From NCBI GenBank assembly GCA_963782965.1, contig CAWALV010000002.1, positions 744,001 to 808,000 of the forward strand: a stretch of 64,000 nt of DNA. Reading direction: 5' to 3'. This stretch comes from CAWALV01 sp963782965. Lineage in GTDB: Bacteria > Actinomycetota > Actinomycetes > Acidothermales > Acidothermaceae. A program made the translations under genes and the position numbers. This document shows positions 45,889-54,297 of this stretch, piece by piece; within the stretch, counting starts at the first letter, position 1; each line of letters starts with the position of its first letter. The notes beneath the pieces were generated by a model. That model searched no databases, was not told the origin of the DNA, and was given only the letters and a program-made list of their open reading frames with translations.

Positions 45889-46491
45889 GTGGAATTCCAA
45901 GATGTCGTACGCCGGCGGCGCATGGTCCGCAACTTCAGTGCCGAGCCGGTAGACGCCGAGATCCGCGACCGCATCCTGGCCAACGCGCTGCGGGCACCGA
46001 GCGCCGGGTTCTCCCAGGGCTGGGCCTTCCTCGTGCTCGAGCAACCGGCCGAGCTCGAGCGCTTCTTCGCGATGATCGGGGAGGACGTCAGCAAGGACGC
46101 CGGGTTGCACCGCGCCCCTCTCGTCGTCGCCGCCTTCTCCCACAAGGACGCCTACCTCGCGCGCTACGCCGAGCCCGACAAGGGATGGACCGACCGCGAC
46201 GAGGCGCGCTGGCCGGTCCCGTACTGGCACATCGACGCCGGCATGGCCAGCTTGTTGATGTTGCTGACCGCGGTCGACGAGGGTCTGGGTGCCTGCTTCT
46301 TCGGCATCACGCCGGAGCACATTCCGCCCTTCCGAGCGGGGTTCGGTGTCCCCACGGAGTACACCCCGATCGGGGCTGTCGCCATCGGGCACCGGGCGCC
46401 CGACACCCGTTCGCCTTCCCTTGCGCGCGGGCATCGCCCGGTCGACGACGTCGTCCATTTCGGTACCTGGCAGGGTGCGACAGCGCGTTGA
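45889..46491 (+). CDS. Nitroreductase-family FMN oxidoreductase
   Basis: 200 residues from GTG 45889; the frame is open upstream but crosses the divergent repeat tail. RRRRMVRNF is the FMN-phosphate Arg motif, NALRAPSAGFSQGW and GMASLLMLLTAVDEGLGACFFG are family marks. The fold is a dimer using NAD(P)H to reduce nitro, quinone or enone compounds; the substrate is not defined. Confidence 0.83.
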   Translation: MEFQDVVRRRRMVRNFSAEPVDAEIRDRILANALRAPSAGFSQGWAFLVLEQPAELERFFAMIGEDVSKDAGLHRAPLVVAAFSHKDAYLARYAEPDKGWTDRDEARWPVPYWHIDAGMASLLMLLTAVDEGLGACFFGITPEHIPPFRAGFGVPTEYTPIGAVAIGHRAPDTRSPSLARGHRPVDDVVHFGTWQGATAR

Positions 46492-46605
46492 GACGGCCTT
46501 CGGCGACGTAGGCTCGGGTGCATGGAGTCGGGATCGGCCTCGGAGTCCGCACCAGCGGCCGGACACGCGACGACGGCGGCACCTTCCGCGGCAACCGGAG
46601 TCCGC

Positions 46606-47400
46606 ATGCCGATCACGCTCTCCACTTCTGCCGTATGGCCGGAGTCGGCGGCCGTCGCGTTCGAGGTCGCGGCCCGGCTCGGCTACGACGGCATCGAACT
46701 CATGGTCAGCAGTGACCCGGTCAGCCAGGACACCGCGACGATTCAGCGGTTGATCGACTATCACCAGATACCGGTGCTGTCCTTGCATTCGCCGTGCCTG
46801 CTCGTCAGCCAGCGAGTTTGGGGCAGTGAACCGTGGGCGAAGCTGGTGCGCTCGCAGATCGCGGCAGAACGCCTTGGTGCCAAGGTCGTCGTCACGCACC
46901 CGCCGTTTCGCTGGCAACGCTCCTATGCCAAGGGCTTCGCGCGCGGGATCGCGCAGATGCACGACGAGACCGACGTCTTGTTCGCGGTCGAGAACATGTT
47001 TCCGCAGCGTGGGCCCACCGGACGTGAGGTCAGCGTCTACTCGCCGTCCTGGTCTCTCCTGGACGCCGACTACCCGTACGTGACGCTCGACATCTCGCAC
47101 GCCTCGGTATCGCGCAGCGACGCGCTCGAACTCCTCGATGCGTACGGCGACCGACTGGTTCACCTGCACCTCTCAGACGGTTCCGGTTCGCGCAACGACG
47201 AGCACCTCGTGCCGGGTCGCGGTAGCCAGCCCTGCGGCGAGGTGCTCGATCGGCTGGCGGCAAGCGGATACGCCGGCGCTGTGGTGCTCGAGGTGAACAC
47301 ACGGCGGGCCGCGTCTCACGAGGACAGAGTCGCTGACCTCGCGGAGGCGCTCCACTTCGCCCGCAGCCGGCTACCGGCTCCGCGAGGCGCGCGCGGCTGA
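46606..47400 (+). CDS. Sugar phosphate isomerase/epimerase-like TIM barrel protein
   Basis: 264 residues from ATG 46606 with GGAG five bases upstream; ATG 46522 would add 28 low-complexity residues. RLGYDGIELMV, VLSLHSPCLL, VVVTHPPFRW, AVENMFP, LDISHAS and LHLSDGSG carry the metal-binding Glu/His/Asp positions of the xylose-isomerase/endonuclease IV barrel. It resembles Rv0498, which also lies near proC in M. tuberculosis. Substrate unknown. Confidence 0.82.
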   Translation: MPITLSTSAVWPESAAVAFEVAARLGYDGIELMVSSDPVSQDTATIQRLIDYHQIPVLSLHSPCLLVSQRVWGSEPWAKLVRSQIAAERLGAKVVVTHPPFRWQRSYAKGFARGIAQMHDETDVLFAVENMFPQRGPTGREVSVYSPSWSLLDADYPYVTLDISHASVSRSDALELLDAYGDRLVHLHLSDGSGSRNDEHLVPGRGSQPCGEVLDRLAASGYAGAVVLEVNTRRAASHEDRVADLAEALHFARSRLPAPRGARG

Positions 47401-47476
47401 GGCTCACCTCGCGTAGCCTGTGGCTGCCCAACCTGGGAAGCCGCTGGACGTCGACTGATTCTCGAGGAGGCCGGGT

Positions 47477-48442
47477 TTGCTGCGGCGCGTGATGCTCTCG
47501 GCAGCGCGAAGCGACGCGCTCGAGCATGCCGTCGAGCGGGTACCGGTCACGCGCGGCATCGTCGACCGTTTCGTCGCGGGGTCCGACGTCGAAGCCGCCC
47601 TCGAGGCTGCCGGGCACCTGGTCGAGGCCGGGCTCCTCGTCAGCATCGATCGGCTGGGCGAAGCGACCACCGATGTCGCGTCGGCGACCGCCACCACCGA
47701 GGCGTATCTCGGGCTGCTCGACGACATCCGTGCTGCCGGGCTCGCCGCTCACGTCGAGATATCGCTCAAACTCTCCTCGTTGGGGCAGGCGCTGCCGGGC
47801 GGTGAACGTCAATCGATCGACAACGCACACCGGATCTGCGCCGCCGCGCGCGACGCCGGCACCACCGTCACCATCGACATGGAAGACCACACCACGACCG
47901 ACGCGACGCTCGCGGCGGTTGCCGAGATCAGGTCGCAGGTTCCGGAGGTCGGCGCGGTGATCCAGGCGTACCTGCGCCGATCGGAAGCCGATTGCCGCGA
48001 TCTCGCGGCGAGTGGTGCTCGGGTCCGGCTGTGCAAGGGCGCCTACCGCGAGCCCCCATCGGTCGCCTTCAAGAACAAGGCCGACGTCGACCTCTCCTAC
48101 GTCAGGTGCCTGCGCATCCTGATGCGTGGCAACGGGTACCCGATGGTCGCGACGCACGACCGGCGCCTGCTGAACATGGCTGCCGTCATGGCGCTCCAAG
48201 CCGGCCGGGAGAAGTCACGCTACGAGTATCAGATGCTGTACGGCGTTCGTCCCGACGAGCAGGAGCGGCTGGCCAATCGGGGCGACCGGGTGCGCATCTA
48301 CCTCCCGTTCGGCAGCGAGTGGTACCCGTATTTGATGCGACGCATGGCCGAACGACCTGCGAACCTGATGTTCTTCCTCCGGGCGGCTGCGAACCGGCCG
48401 GCGGGCAAGGCAGGGCAGGCAACGCAACCCAAGGGTGAGTGA
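47477..48442 (+). CDS. Proline dehydrogenase
   Basis: 321 residues from TTG 47477, supported by GAGGAGG six bases upstream. EISLKLSSLGQALPGG, DMEDHTTTDATL, VIQAYLRRSEAD, RLCKGAYREP and the C-terminal YLPFGSEWYPYLMRRMAERPAN region (seen as its GxEWxPYxxRR core) define the PRODH barrel that binds FAD. It oxidises proline to pyrroline-5-carboxylate. It is the short monofunctional type. Its stop overlaps the proC start. Confidence 0.9.
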   Translation: MLRRVMLSAARSDALEHAVERVPVTRGIVDRFVAGSDVEAALEAAGHLVEAGLLVSIDRLGEATTDVASATATTEAYLGLLDDIRAAGLAAHVEISLKLSSLGQALPGGERQSIDNAHRICAAARDAGTTVTIDMEDHTTTDATLAAVAEIRSQVPEVGAVIQAYLRRSEADCRDLAASGARVRLCKGAYREPPSVAFKNKADVDLSYVRCLRILMRGNGYPMVATHDRRLLNMAAVMALQAGREKSRYEYQMLYGVRPDEQERLANRGDRVRIYLPFGSEWYPYLMRRMAERPANLMFFLRAAANRPAGKAGQATQPKGE

Positions 48443-49239
48443 GCGACATGATTGCCGTCATCGGTGCGGGCAAGATGGGCGAGGCCCTTATTTCCGGCTT
48501 GCTGAAGGCCGGTACGAGCCCCGATGGCATCGTGATCACCGAGCGGTACGAGTCGCGGGCCACGGAGTTGGTCGAGCGCTACCACGTGCGTGCCGTCGAC
48601 AACGCCGAAGCGGCGAAGGTAGCCGAGACGCTCGTGTTCGCCGTCAAACCGCAGGACATGGACGACTTGCTCGTCGAACTGTCCTCGATCATCACCCCGC
48701 AGCATCTGATCGTGACGATCGCGGCCGGCATCCCGACGTCCGCGATCGAGCGGCGACTCGTCGAGGGTGTACCGGTGGTGCGGGTCATGCCGAACACTCC
48801 CGCGCTGGTCGGGGAGGCGATGAGTGCGATCGCGGGTGGTGTCTACGCCGACCCGCAACACCTCCAGCGGGCGGAGGACATCTTCCGCCCGGTCGGCCAC
48901 GTCGTGCGGTTGCCCGAATCGCAATTCGATGCGGTCACTGCGCTTTCCGGCAGTGGCCCGGCATACGTGTTCTACCTGGTCGAGGCGATGACCGACGCCG
49001 GCATCCTGCTGGGACTGCCGCGCGCGGTCGCGCACGATCTGATCGTGCAGACGGTGTACGGGTCGGCGGTCATGCTGCGCGAGTCCGGCGAGCACCCGGT
49101 GACCCTGCGCGAGGCGGTCACCTCGCCGGCGGGCACGACCATCGCCGCGATCCGCGAGCTGGAGAACCACCGGGTGCGCGCTGCTTTGCTCTCCGCGCTG
49201 GAGGCTGCGCGTGACCGTTCCCGAGAACTCGCGCAGTAA
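48439..49239 (+). CDS. proC: Pyrroline-5-carboxylate reductase
   Basis: 266 residues from GTG 48439 at the PRODH stop. VIGAGKMGEALISGL is the NADPH motif; RVMPNTPALVGEG-like sequence, ALSGSGPAYVFYLVEAM and VTSPAGTTIAAIREL are signatures. It makes proline from P5C, the reverse of the gene upstream, so one transcript carries opposing activities. Confidence 0.94.
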   Translation: MSDMIAVIGAGKMGEALISGLLKAGTSPDGIVITERYESRATELVERYHVRAVDNAEAAKVAETLVFAVKPQDMDDLLVELSSIITPQHLIVTIAAGIPTSAIERRLVEGVPVVRVMPNTPALVGEAMSAIAGGVYADPQHLQRAEDIFRPVGHVVRLPESQFDAVTALSGSGPAYVFYLVEAMTDAGILLGLPRAVAHDLIVQTVYGSAVMLRESGEHPVTLREAVTSPAGTTIAAIRELENHRVRAALLSALEAARDRSRELAQ

Positions 49240-49287
49240 GCCGCTGCCGCCCGCCCTGCCCCCGGCATCGCCGGATAGCGTGGACCC

Positions 49288-50472
49288 GTGAGTGACCAAC
49301 CCGCCCACGAGTTGGCGGTCGTCTGGGACGACGCGCTGGCCCGCTACGACTTCGGGCCGGGACATCCGCTGGCGCCGGTGCGGGTCGAACTCACGATCGC
49401 GCTGGCCCGTGCGCTCGGCGTCCTCGACGGGCCGAACGTCACGATGGTCGGGCCCGACGAAGCGGACGACGAGTTGCTCGGGCTGGTCCACACGCCGCCC
49501 TACATCCAGGCGGTCAAAGACGAGCGCCACGATCTGCACTTCGGGCTGGGTAGCGCCGACGTGCCTGTCTTCGCCGGCATGCACGACGCTTCTCGGCGGG
49601 TGGTGGGCGCCACCAGGGCGGCGGCTCGTGCCGTGGTCGAAGGTCGCGCGATGCACGGCATCAACGTGTCGGGCGGGCTGCACCACGCGATGGCCGGCCA
49701 CGCCTCGGGCTTCTGCGTCTACAACGATCCTGCGATCGCGATCCGCTGGCTCCTGGATCAAGGCGTCGAACGCGTCGCCTACGTCGACGTCGACGTCCAC
49801 CACGGTGACGGCGTGCAGGCTGCCTTCTACGACGAGCCGCGGGTGCTCACGGTCTCGCTGCACCAAAACGGTCACACCTTGTTTCCCGGCACCGGTTTCC
49901 CGCACGAGACCGGTGGCCCGAACGCGCCCGGACATGCCGTCAACGTCGCGCTGCCGCCGGGCACGACCGATGCCGGGTGGCTGCGCGCCTTCCACGCGAT
50001 CGTGCCACCGGTCCTGCGTGAGTTCGCGCCCACGATGTTGGTCAGCCAGCACGGGTGTGACAGCCACCGGCTGGATCCGCTCGCTGAACTCGCACTGACG
50101 GTCGACGGGCAGCGCGCGGCACACGCCGCCTTGCACCGGCTGGCGCACGAGCTGACCGAGGGCAGGTGGGTCGCCACCGGCGGCGGCGGCTATGCGCTCG
50201 CCCAAGTGGTGCCGCGCACCTGGACTCACCTCCTCGCCGAAGCGGCCGGCCGCCCGATCGATCCGCCGACTCCTACTCCGGAGTCGTGGCGCGAGGAGGT
50301 GACGCGCCGTACCCGCGAGCACGCACCGGAGACGATGACCGACGGCGCCGACGCCGCGTTCCGCGACTTCGACAACGGTTACGACCCCGCTGACCCGGTC
50401 GACCGGGCGATCCTGGCGACGATGAAGGCGAGTTTCCCGCTGCTCGGCCTCGACCTCAGCCACGTCCATTGA
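49288..50472 (+). CDS. acuC: AcuC-type deacetylase (histone deacetylase superfamily)
   Basis: 394 residues from GTG 49288. GGLHHAMAGHASGFCVYND, VDVDVHHGDGVQ and VSQHGCDSHRLDPL carry the zinc-binding Asp/His/Asp set, and GGGGYALAQVVPR has the late Gly-Gly-Tyr motif. AcuC deacetylates acetyl-CoA synthetase and other lysines in the cytosol. The TTG start of the next gene overlaps its stop. Confidence 0.9.
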   Translation: MSDQPAHELAVVWDDALARYDFGPGHPLAPVRVELTIALARALGVLDGPNVTMVGPDEADDELLGLVHTPPYIQAVKDERHDLHFGLGSADVPVFAGMHDASRRVVGATRAAARAVVEGRAMHGINVSGGLHHAMAGHASGFCVYNDPAIAIRWLLDQGVERVAYVDVDVHHGDGVQAAFYDEPRVLTVSLHQNGHTLFPGTGFPHETGGPNAPGHAVNVALPPGTTDAGWLRAFHAIVPPVLREFAPTMLVSQHGCDSHRLDPLAELALTVDGQRAAHAALHRLAHELTEGRWVATGGGGYALAQVVPRTWTHLLAEAAGRPIDPPTPTPESWREEVTRRTREHAPETMTDGADAAFRDFDNGYDPADPVDRAILATMKASFPLLGLDLSHVH

Positions 50473-51272
50473 GCGGCAGCAGGGTCCCGTCGCGCGAGGA
50501 GTTGACGGCGCAGTTGCTCGAAGCGCGGATCGCGGGCGCGGTCACGACGACGCGCGAGAACAACCTGGCGAACTACCGGCTGATGGTCGCGCGTGACCCG
50601 GGGTACCTCTTCGGTCTCGAGCCGCGCGGCGCCTGGGCGTTCGAGGACGTTCTTGCCCTGATGGCGCGACGTTGCGGCGTCTCGCCCGACCCGCTGCACG
50701 AAGCCGGTGCGGACACGATCGACGTCTCTTCGACCCTCGATCGGCTCGATGCCATGGCGGAGCGGATTCGTGGCGCCGCCCAGCGGCACGCCCGGGTGCT
50801 CGTCGCGACCGGGCACCCGACTGGCCTGCTCGCCGTCCACCTCGAGATCGCCCGCGGGTTGCGGGCGGCGGGGTGCGCGCTGCTGCGGCCCGCGGCGGCG
50901 TGGCGGGAGCCCGACGCTGACGGGAAGTCGCACCGGCGGCACGTCCGGTTCCTCCTCGACGTCGGGGTGGCCAGCCAGGGCGCGCACCTGTTCCACACCC
51001 ACTCGCCGGTGCCCATGCAACTCATGCTGAAGGCGCTGGCCGACGCCGGTGAGCCGCCGCCGGAGCTGGTGATCGCGGACCACGGGTACGCGGGAGCTGC
51101 CGGGCAGGCCGGCGTCCCCACCGTCGGGTTCGCCGATTCCAACGACCCGGCGCTGTTCGTCGGCGAAGCAGAGGGTGACGTCGCGGTGTGCGTGCCACTC
51201 GATGACAACGTGCGGCCCGAGCTGTACGCCCCGATGACTGCCTATCTGGTGGCTCACGCGTTCGGTGGCTGA
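50469..51272 (+). CDS. Phosphatase-like conserved actinobacterial protein
   Basis: 267 residues starting at TTG 50469, which overlaps the acuC stop. TTTRENNLANYRLM, FATGHP-like VATGHPTGLLAVHLEIA, HTHSPVPMQLML, VIADHGYAGAAGQAGVPTVGFADSNDPAL and VPLDDNV (given here only in part) match proteins annotated as phosphatase beside acuC/proC in Streptomyces. I see no classical phosphatase motif and would not rely on the name. Confidence 0.7.
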   Translation: MSGSRVPSREELTAQLLEARIAGAVTTTRENNLANYRLMVARDPGYLFGLEPRGAWAFEDVLALMARRCGVSPDPLHEAGADTIDVSSTLDRLDAMAERIRGAAQRHARVLVATGHPTGLLAVHLEIARGLRAAGCALLRPAAAWREPDADGKSHRRHVRFLLDVGVASQGAHLFHTHSPVPMQLMLKALADAGEPPPELVIADHGYAGAAGQAGVPTVGFADSNDPALFVGEAEGDVAVCVPLDDNVRPELYAPMTAYLVAHAFGG

Positions 51273-51465
51273 CGGCCCGCAGCTGGCTTCGCTGAGTGAC
51301 TGGGCGAGTGGGCGGTGCCCTCCACCGGGTGCGCGGGGAGCGTCCCAGAAGGCAAGCTCTTCCCCACTGGCCCCAACATCGCTACGCTCGGTGACGCACA
51401 TACGAGATCCTCTCGCCGGTGGGGAAGCCGGCGGCTTGTCATGTGCCTTAAGGGTCCGGTGCGAC

Positions 51466-51708
51466 ATGGGAGCAGGAGAGCGGCCAGGGCGCGACGCCGG
51501 TCGTGAGCGTACGGGTGATCGGCCGTTGGCCGAGGTGCGCTTTCTCACGGTGGCCGAGGTCGCCGCACTCATGCGCGTCTCGAAGATGACGGTGTACCGG
51601 TTGGTCCATGCGGGTGACCTGCCCGCAGTGCGGGTCGGCCGCTCGTTCCGCGTTCCCGAGCAGGCCGTACACGACTACCTGCGAGACGCCTTCATCGAAG
51701 CCGGCTGA
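51466..51708 (+). CDS. Small excisionase-type helix-turn-helix protein
   Basis: 80 residues from ATG 51466. FLTVAEVAALMRVSKMTVYRLVHAGDLP is a winged MerR/excisionase fold; here the key stretch is VAEVAALMRVSKMTVYRL. RVGRSFRVPEQAVHDYL completes it. The same small gene sits between proC and bS22 in mycobacteria (Rv0500A). It may be a nucleoid or developmental regulator of the BldC type, though it is not BldC itself. The 193 bases upstream hold no gene; CTTAAGGGTC lies at about 51447. Confidence 0.85.
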   Translation: MGAGERPGRDAGRERTGDRPLAEVRFLTVAEVAALMRVSKMTVYRLVHAGDLPAVRVGRSFRVPEQAVHDYLRDAFIEAG

Positions 51709-51855
51709 GCCGGGCGAGCGGGCTGTTCGGCCCCTTCTCCGCGCGCGAGCTAGGCTTAGGCCCACTCGGCGTTCCGCCCGATCGGACATTGACCGCGGGG
51801 CCGGTGGAGCGCGCACGAGCAACCAGTTCTGGTCCCGCAGGGAAGTGAGTCGGTC

Positions 51856-51954
51856 GTGGGTTCGGTAATCAAGAAGCGTCGTAAGCGTATGGCGAAGAAG
51901 AAGCATCGCAAGCTGCTGAAGCGCACCCGGGTGCAACGCCGCAACAAGAAGTAG
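51856..51954 (+). CDS. bS22-like small basic ribosomal protein (AURKAIP1/COX24 domain)
   Basis: 32 residues from GTG 51856: VGSVIKKRRKRMAKKK then HRKLLKRTRVQRRNKK. AGGGAAGTGAG lies upstream. It matches the tiny actinobacterial ribosomal protein bS22 seen in mycobacterial ribosome structures, with its KKRRKRM and HRKLLKRTRVQRR core. It binds 16S rRNA at the decoding side. Easily missed because of its size; order HTH protein-bS22 is conserved. Confidence 0.9.
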   Translation: MGSVIKKRRKRMAKKKHRKLLKRTRVQRRNKK

Positions 51955-51961
51955 TCGCTGG

Positions 51962-51983
51962 GCCGGCGTTCGGCGCCGCCGGC
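51962..51983. terminator. Candidate bidirectional terminator hairpin
   Basis: GCCGGCG (51962-51968) pairs with CGCCGGC (51977-51983) over an 8-base loop, in the 64-base gap between the convergent bS22-like and CAP genes. There is no U-run, as is usual in high-GC actinobacteria. Confidence 0.4.
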
Positions 51984-52018
51984 GGCGGCGTTGCGGGCCG
52001 GCCGCTGCGGAGTCGGGG

Positions 52019-52915
52019 TCAGCCCGGCAGAGTCGACATCAGCGACGCGAAGCCCAAAAGGCGGGCAACCGGGTCACCGCTCACCGTGGCTGCCGCCGTC
52101 GGGCTCGTCGCCGCGGCGGCCAGCTGAGTGCTCAGGGCGGTCGCCTGTTGCTGCGTCGGGCTGGCCGAAGGAGTGGACGGCGCGCTCGGGCTCGGCTGCG
52201 TTGCCGGTGTCCCCGGTGTCCCCGGCGTCCCCTGTGTCGGCTGCTTCGGCTGCGCCGGCTGGGCTGCCTGCGTCGGGGCACCGGATGTGCTCGGGGTCGC
52301 GGGCTTGGTGACCGCAGTCGTCTTCGCCGGGGTCGGCGCGACCACCTTGTGCGTCGGGGCGGGCGCGGGTTTGGTTGCCGCAGTCTTGGTCGCCGTGGGC
52401 TGGGGAGCCGGCGGCTTGGTCGCCGGGGGCGGGGGAGCCGGGGCCGCCGTCGTCACGGGTCGGCGGAAGTCGACGACCACCCACAACACCGTGCAGCCGC
52501 ACTGGGGGTAGGTCGATGTCGCCGAACCCACGCCCATCTGTGTGTAACGCGAATCCAAGATGTTGGCCCGGTGCGGGGCGCTGTTCATGAAGGCCTGCTG
52601 GACGCTCGGGACGTCTCCGGCCATGCCGACGTTCTCACCGAGGACCGACCAGTTCGTGACCTGGCTGCGTAGCCCCGGGTTGTGGGCCAGCACGTTCGTC
52701 GCGGCCAGGTGGTTCGCCCACGACTGGGCGACCGCCGACAGTGAGGAGTCCAGCTGGAGCGCGGGGAGGCCCGCGGCGGCCCGCGCGCTGTTGGTCGCTG
52801 CGGCCAGATCGCCGCTGGGGCCGGCGAACGCCGGTGCCGCGAACGAGACGGACGTCGCCATGGCGCCCGCGGTCACGCAGATGCCGGCGAGGATCTTCGC
52901 GAGGGCGTGGCGCAT
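52019..52915 (-). CDS. Secreted CAP (SCP/PR1) domain protein
   Basis: 298 residues from ATG 52915; ATG 52966 would add residues before the signal peptide. The signal sequence (~5-34) ends AAPAFA. The CAP domain (~37-155) has NSARAAAGLPALQLD, WANHLAATNVLAHNPG, SVLGENVGMAG and HRANILDSRYTQMGVG, including the His/Glu positions of the CAP cavity. The last ~140 residues are Pro/Thr/Ala/Lys-rich, like a wall-spanning segment. Bacterial CAP proteins are extracellular with unclear activity. Confidence 0.87.
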   Translation of the reverse strand: MRHALAKILAGICVTAGAMATSVSFAAPAFAGPSGDLAAATNSARAAAGLPALQLDSSLSAVAQSWANHLAATNVLAHNPGLRSQVTNWSVLGENVGMAGDVPSVQQAFMNSAPHRANILDSRYTQMGVGSATSTYPQCGCTVLWVVVDFRRPVTTAAPAPPPPATKPPAPQPTATKTAATKPAPAPTHKVVAPTPAKTTAVTKPATPSTSGAPTQAAQPAQPKQPTQGTPGTPGTPATQPSPSAPSTPSASPTQQQATALSTQLAAAATSPTAAATVSGDPVARLLGFASLMSTLPG

Positions 52916-53140
52916 GCGATGAGGCGTGTGCTCGTCCAACCGTGACGGTCGGCACCTCAGGTGCACGGCGGCCGGCCTTTCCCTCGCGTGCGGTCCCCGC
53001 CCGAACGGGGTGGGGCGACTGACGCTTATGGGTCGGCGCCAAGGCAGGAGTGCTTGAACGACAAACGGCCTTAATCCGGGCAGATCGCCGGAGAGTCACC
53101 CGGTCGGAGCAGTGCGGCCGGTGGGCCGGCGAGCGAGCGG

Positions 53141-53194
53141 GCCAGGGGGAAGCCAGGGGAAGCCAGGGGGAAGCCAGGGGGAAGCCGGGGGAAG
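53141..53194. repeat. Five 10-11-base tandem units before the glutaredoxin-like gene
   Basis: GCCAGGGGGAA-type units at 53141, 53152 (one G shorter), 53162, 53173 and a diverged copy at 53184. Each contains a purine run like a ribosome site, and the last is the nearest such run to the GTG at 53203. Confidence 0.88.
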
Positions 53195-53202
53195 ATGGTG
53201 TC

Positions 53203-53472
53203 GTGGACGATGGCGCTGCGAAGGACGGCGACCGGCCGGCTCGGGTGGTGCTCTTCACCAGGCCGGGCTGTCACCTCTGCGACGACGCGCGGGTGGTCGT
53301 CGAGCGGGTGAGCGCCGAGTTGGGTGAACGCTTCGTCGAACGCGACATCACTCTCGACGCTGACGATCTTCGCCGCTACGGGGAGTCGATCCCGGTGGTC
53401 GCCGTCGACGGGACCGACGTCGATTTCTGGCGGATTTCCGAGACCCGGCTGCGGGCAGCGCTTCGCCGATGA
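53203..53472 (+). CDS. Glutaredoxin-like protein (DUF836)
   Basis: 89 residues from GTG 53203; the frame is open to 53050 but the upstream part only translates the tandem repeat. VVLFTRPGCHLCDDA holds the redox pair CHLC, and SIPVVAVDG gives the cis-Pro. Similar to Rv0508, which is also next to the hem genes. The role is probably thiol redox in haem or Fe-S handling (inference). Confidence 0.83.
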   Translation: MDDGAAKDGDRPARVVLFTRPGCHLCDDARVVVERVSAELGERFVERDITLDADDLRRYGESIPVVAVDGTDVDFWRISETRLRAALRR

Positions 53473-53517
53473 GCCGGCGGGGGCCGGCGGTTCGACGTCC
53501 GGTCAAGATCTTCGTTT

Positions 53518-53546
53518 TTGTGCGCGTGTTCACAAGGCCGTACCCT
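53518..53546 (+). promoter_or_regulatory. Rex operator over the rex-hem promoter
   Basis: TTGTGCGCGTGTTCACAA at 53518-53535 matches the Rex operator consensus TTGTGAAnnnnTTCACAA except for three central bases of the left half. TTGTGC (53518) and TACCCT (53541-53546) with a 17-base spacer form a plausible promoter, so the operator covers the -35 and most of the spacer. This lies about 30 bases before the rex start. Confidence 0.75.
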
Positions 53547-53574
53547 TGACGGGTCCACTCGACCCGGAGAGCTA

Positions 53575-54297
53575 GTGCGCGCGAGCAGTTCGAAAAGCCA
53601 AGTACCCGGCGCCTCGCCGGGTACCGGCGCACCCAAGAACGGTCGTGGGCGGGGCGTTCCCGAGGCCTCGGTGGCCCGGCTTCCGCTCTACCTCCGGTCG
53701 CTGCAGGCTCTGGCCGAGCGCGGGGTCATGACCGTCTCGTCCGAGGAACTCGCCGCGGCGGCCGGCGTCAACTCGGCGAAGCTGCGCAAGGACCTGTCGC
53801 ACCTGGGGTCGTACGGCACCCGCGGGGTGGGCTACGACGTCGACTACCTCGTCTACCAGATCTCCCGCGAGCTCGGCCTGACCCAGGACTGGCCGGTGGC
53901 CATCGTCGGTGCCGGCAACCTCGGGCGGGCGCTCGCCAATTACGGCGGGTTCGCCACCCGCGGATTCCGGACGGCGTGCCTCCTCGACGCCGACCCGCGC
54001 CAGATCGGTGAGACGGTCGGCGGCCTCGTCGTCCACGACACGAACGAACTCGAACGACTGATCGCTGAGCACGGAGTGGCGATCGGCGTCATCGCCACAC
54101 CCGCAGGCGCCGCCCAAGCGGTATGCGACCGGCTCGTGGCTGCGGGCGTTCGCAGCGTTCTCAACTTCGCCCCGGTCGTGCTCTGCGTGCCGGCGGGCGT
54201 CGAGCTCCGCAAGGTCGACCTTTCGACCGAGCTTCAGATCCTTGCGTTCCACGAGCAGCGGCGCGGCGTCGGCGCGCAGGTGGAGGCTGCTTCGTGA
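53575..54297 (+). CDS. rex: Redox-sensing transcriptional repressor Rex
   Basis: 240 residues from GTG 53575 with GGAGAG upstream. The winged helix has VARLPLYLRSLQALAERG and NSAKLRKDLSHLGSYGTRGVGYDV (its LRKDLS core), and the NAD domain has VAIVGAGNLGRALANY. Rex releases DNA when NADH rises. It autoregulates through the operator at 53518 and heads the haem operon: hemA overlaps its stop by four bases. Confidence 0.95.
   Translation: MRASSSKSQVPGASPGTGAPKNGRGRGVPEASVARLPLYLRSLQALAERGVMTVSSEELAAAAGVNSAKLRKDLSHLGSYGTRGVGYDVDYLVYQISRELGLTQDWPVAIVGAGNLGRALANYGGFATRGFRTACLLDADPRQIGETVGGLVVHDTNELERLIAEHGVAIGVIATPAGAAQAVCDRLVAAGVRSVLNFAPVVLCVPAGVELRKVDLSTELQILAFHEQRRGVGAQVEAAS

Noticed and set aside
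52916..53202. Riboswitch or small RNA between the CAP and glutaredoxin genes
   Set aside because: Only a CCCCGCCC...GGGGTGGGG-type hairpin and tandem repeats are visible; no known aptamer core.
53050..53202. N-terminal extension of the glutaredoxin-like protein
   Set aside because: The extra residues translate the tandem repeat and have no family counterpart.
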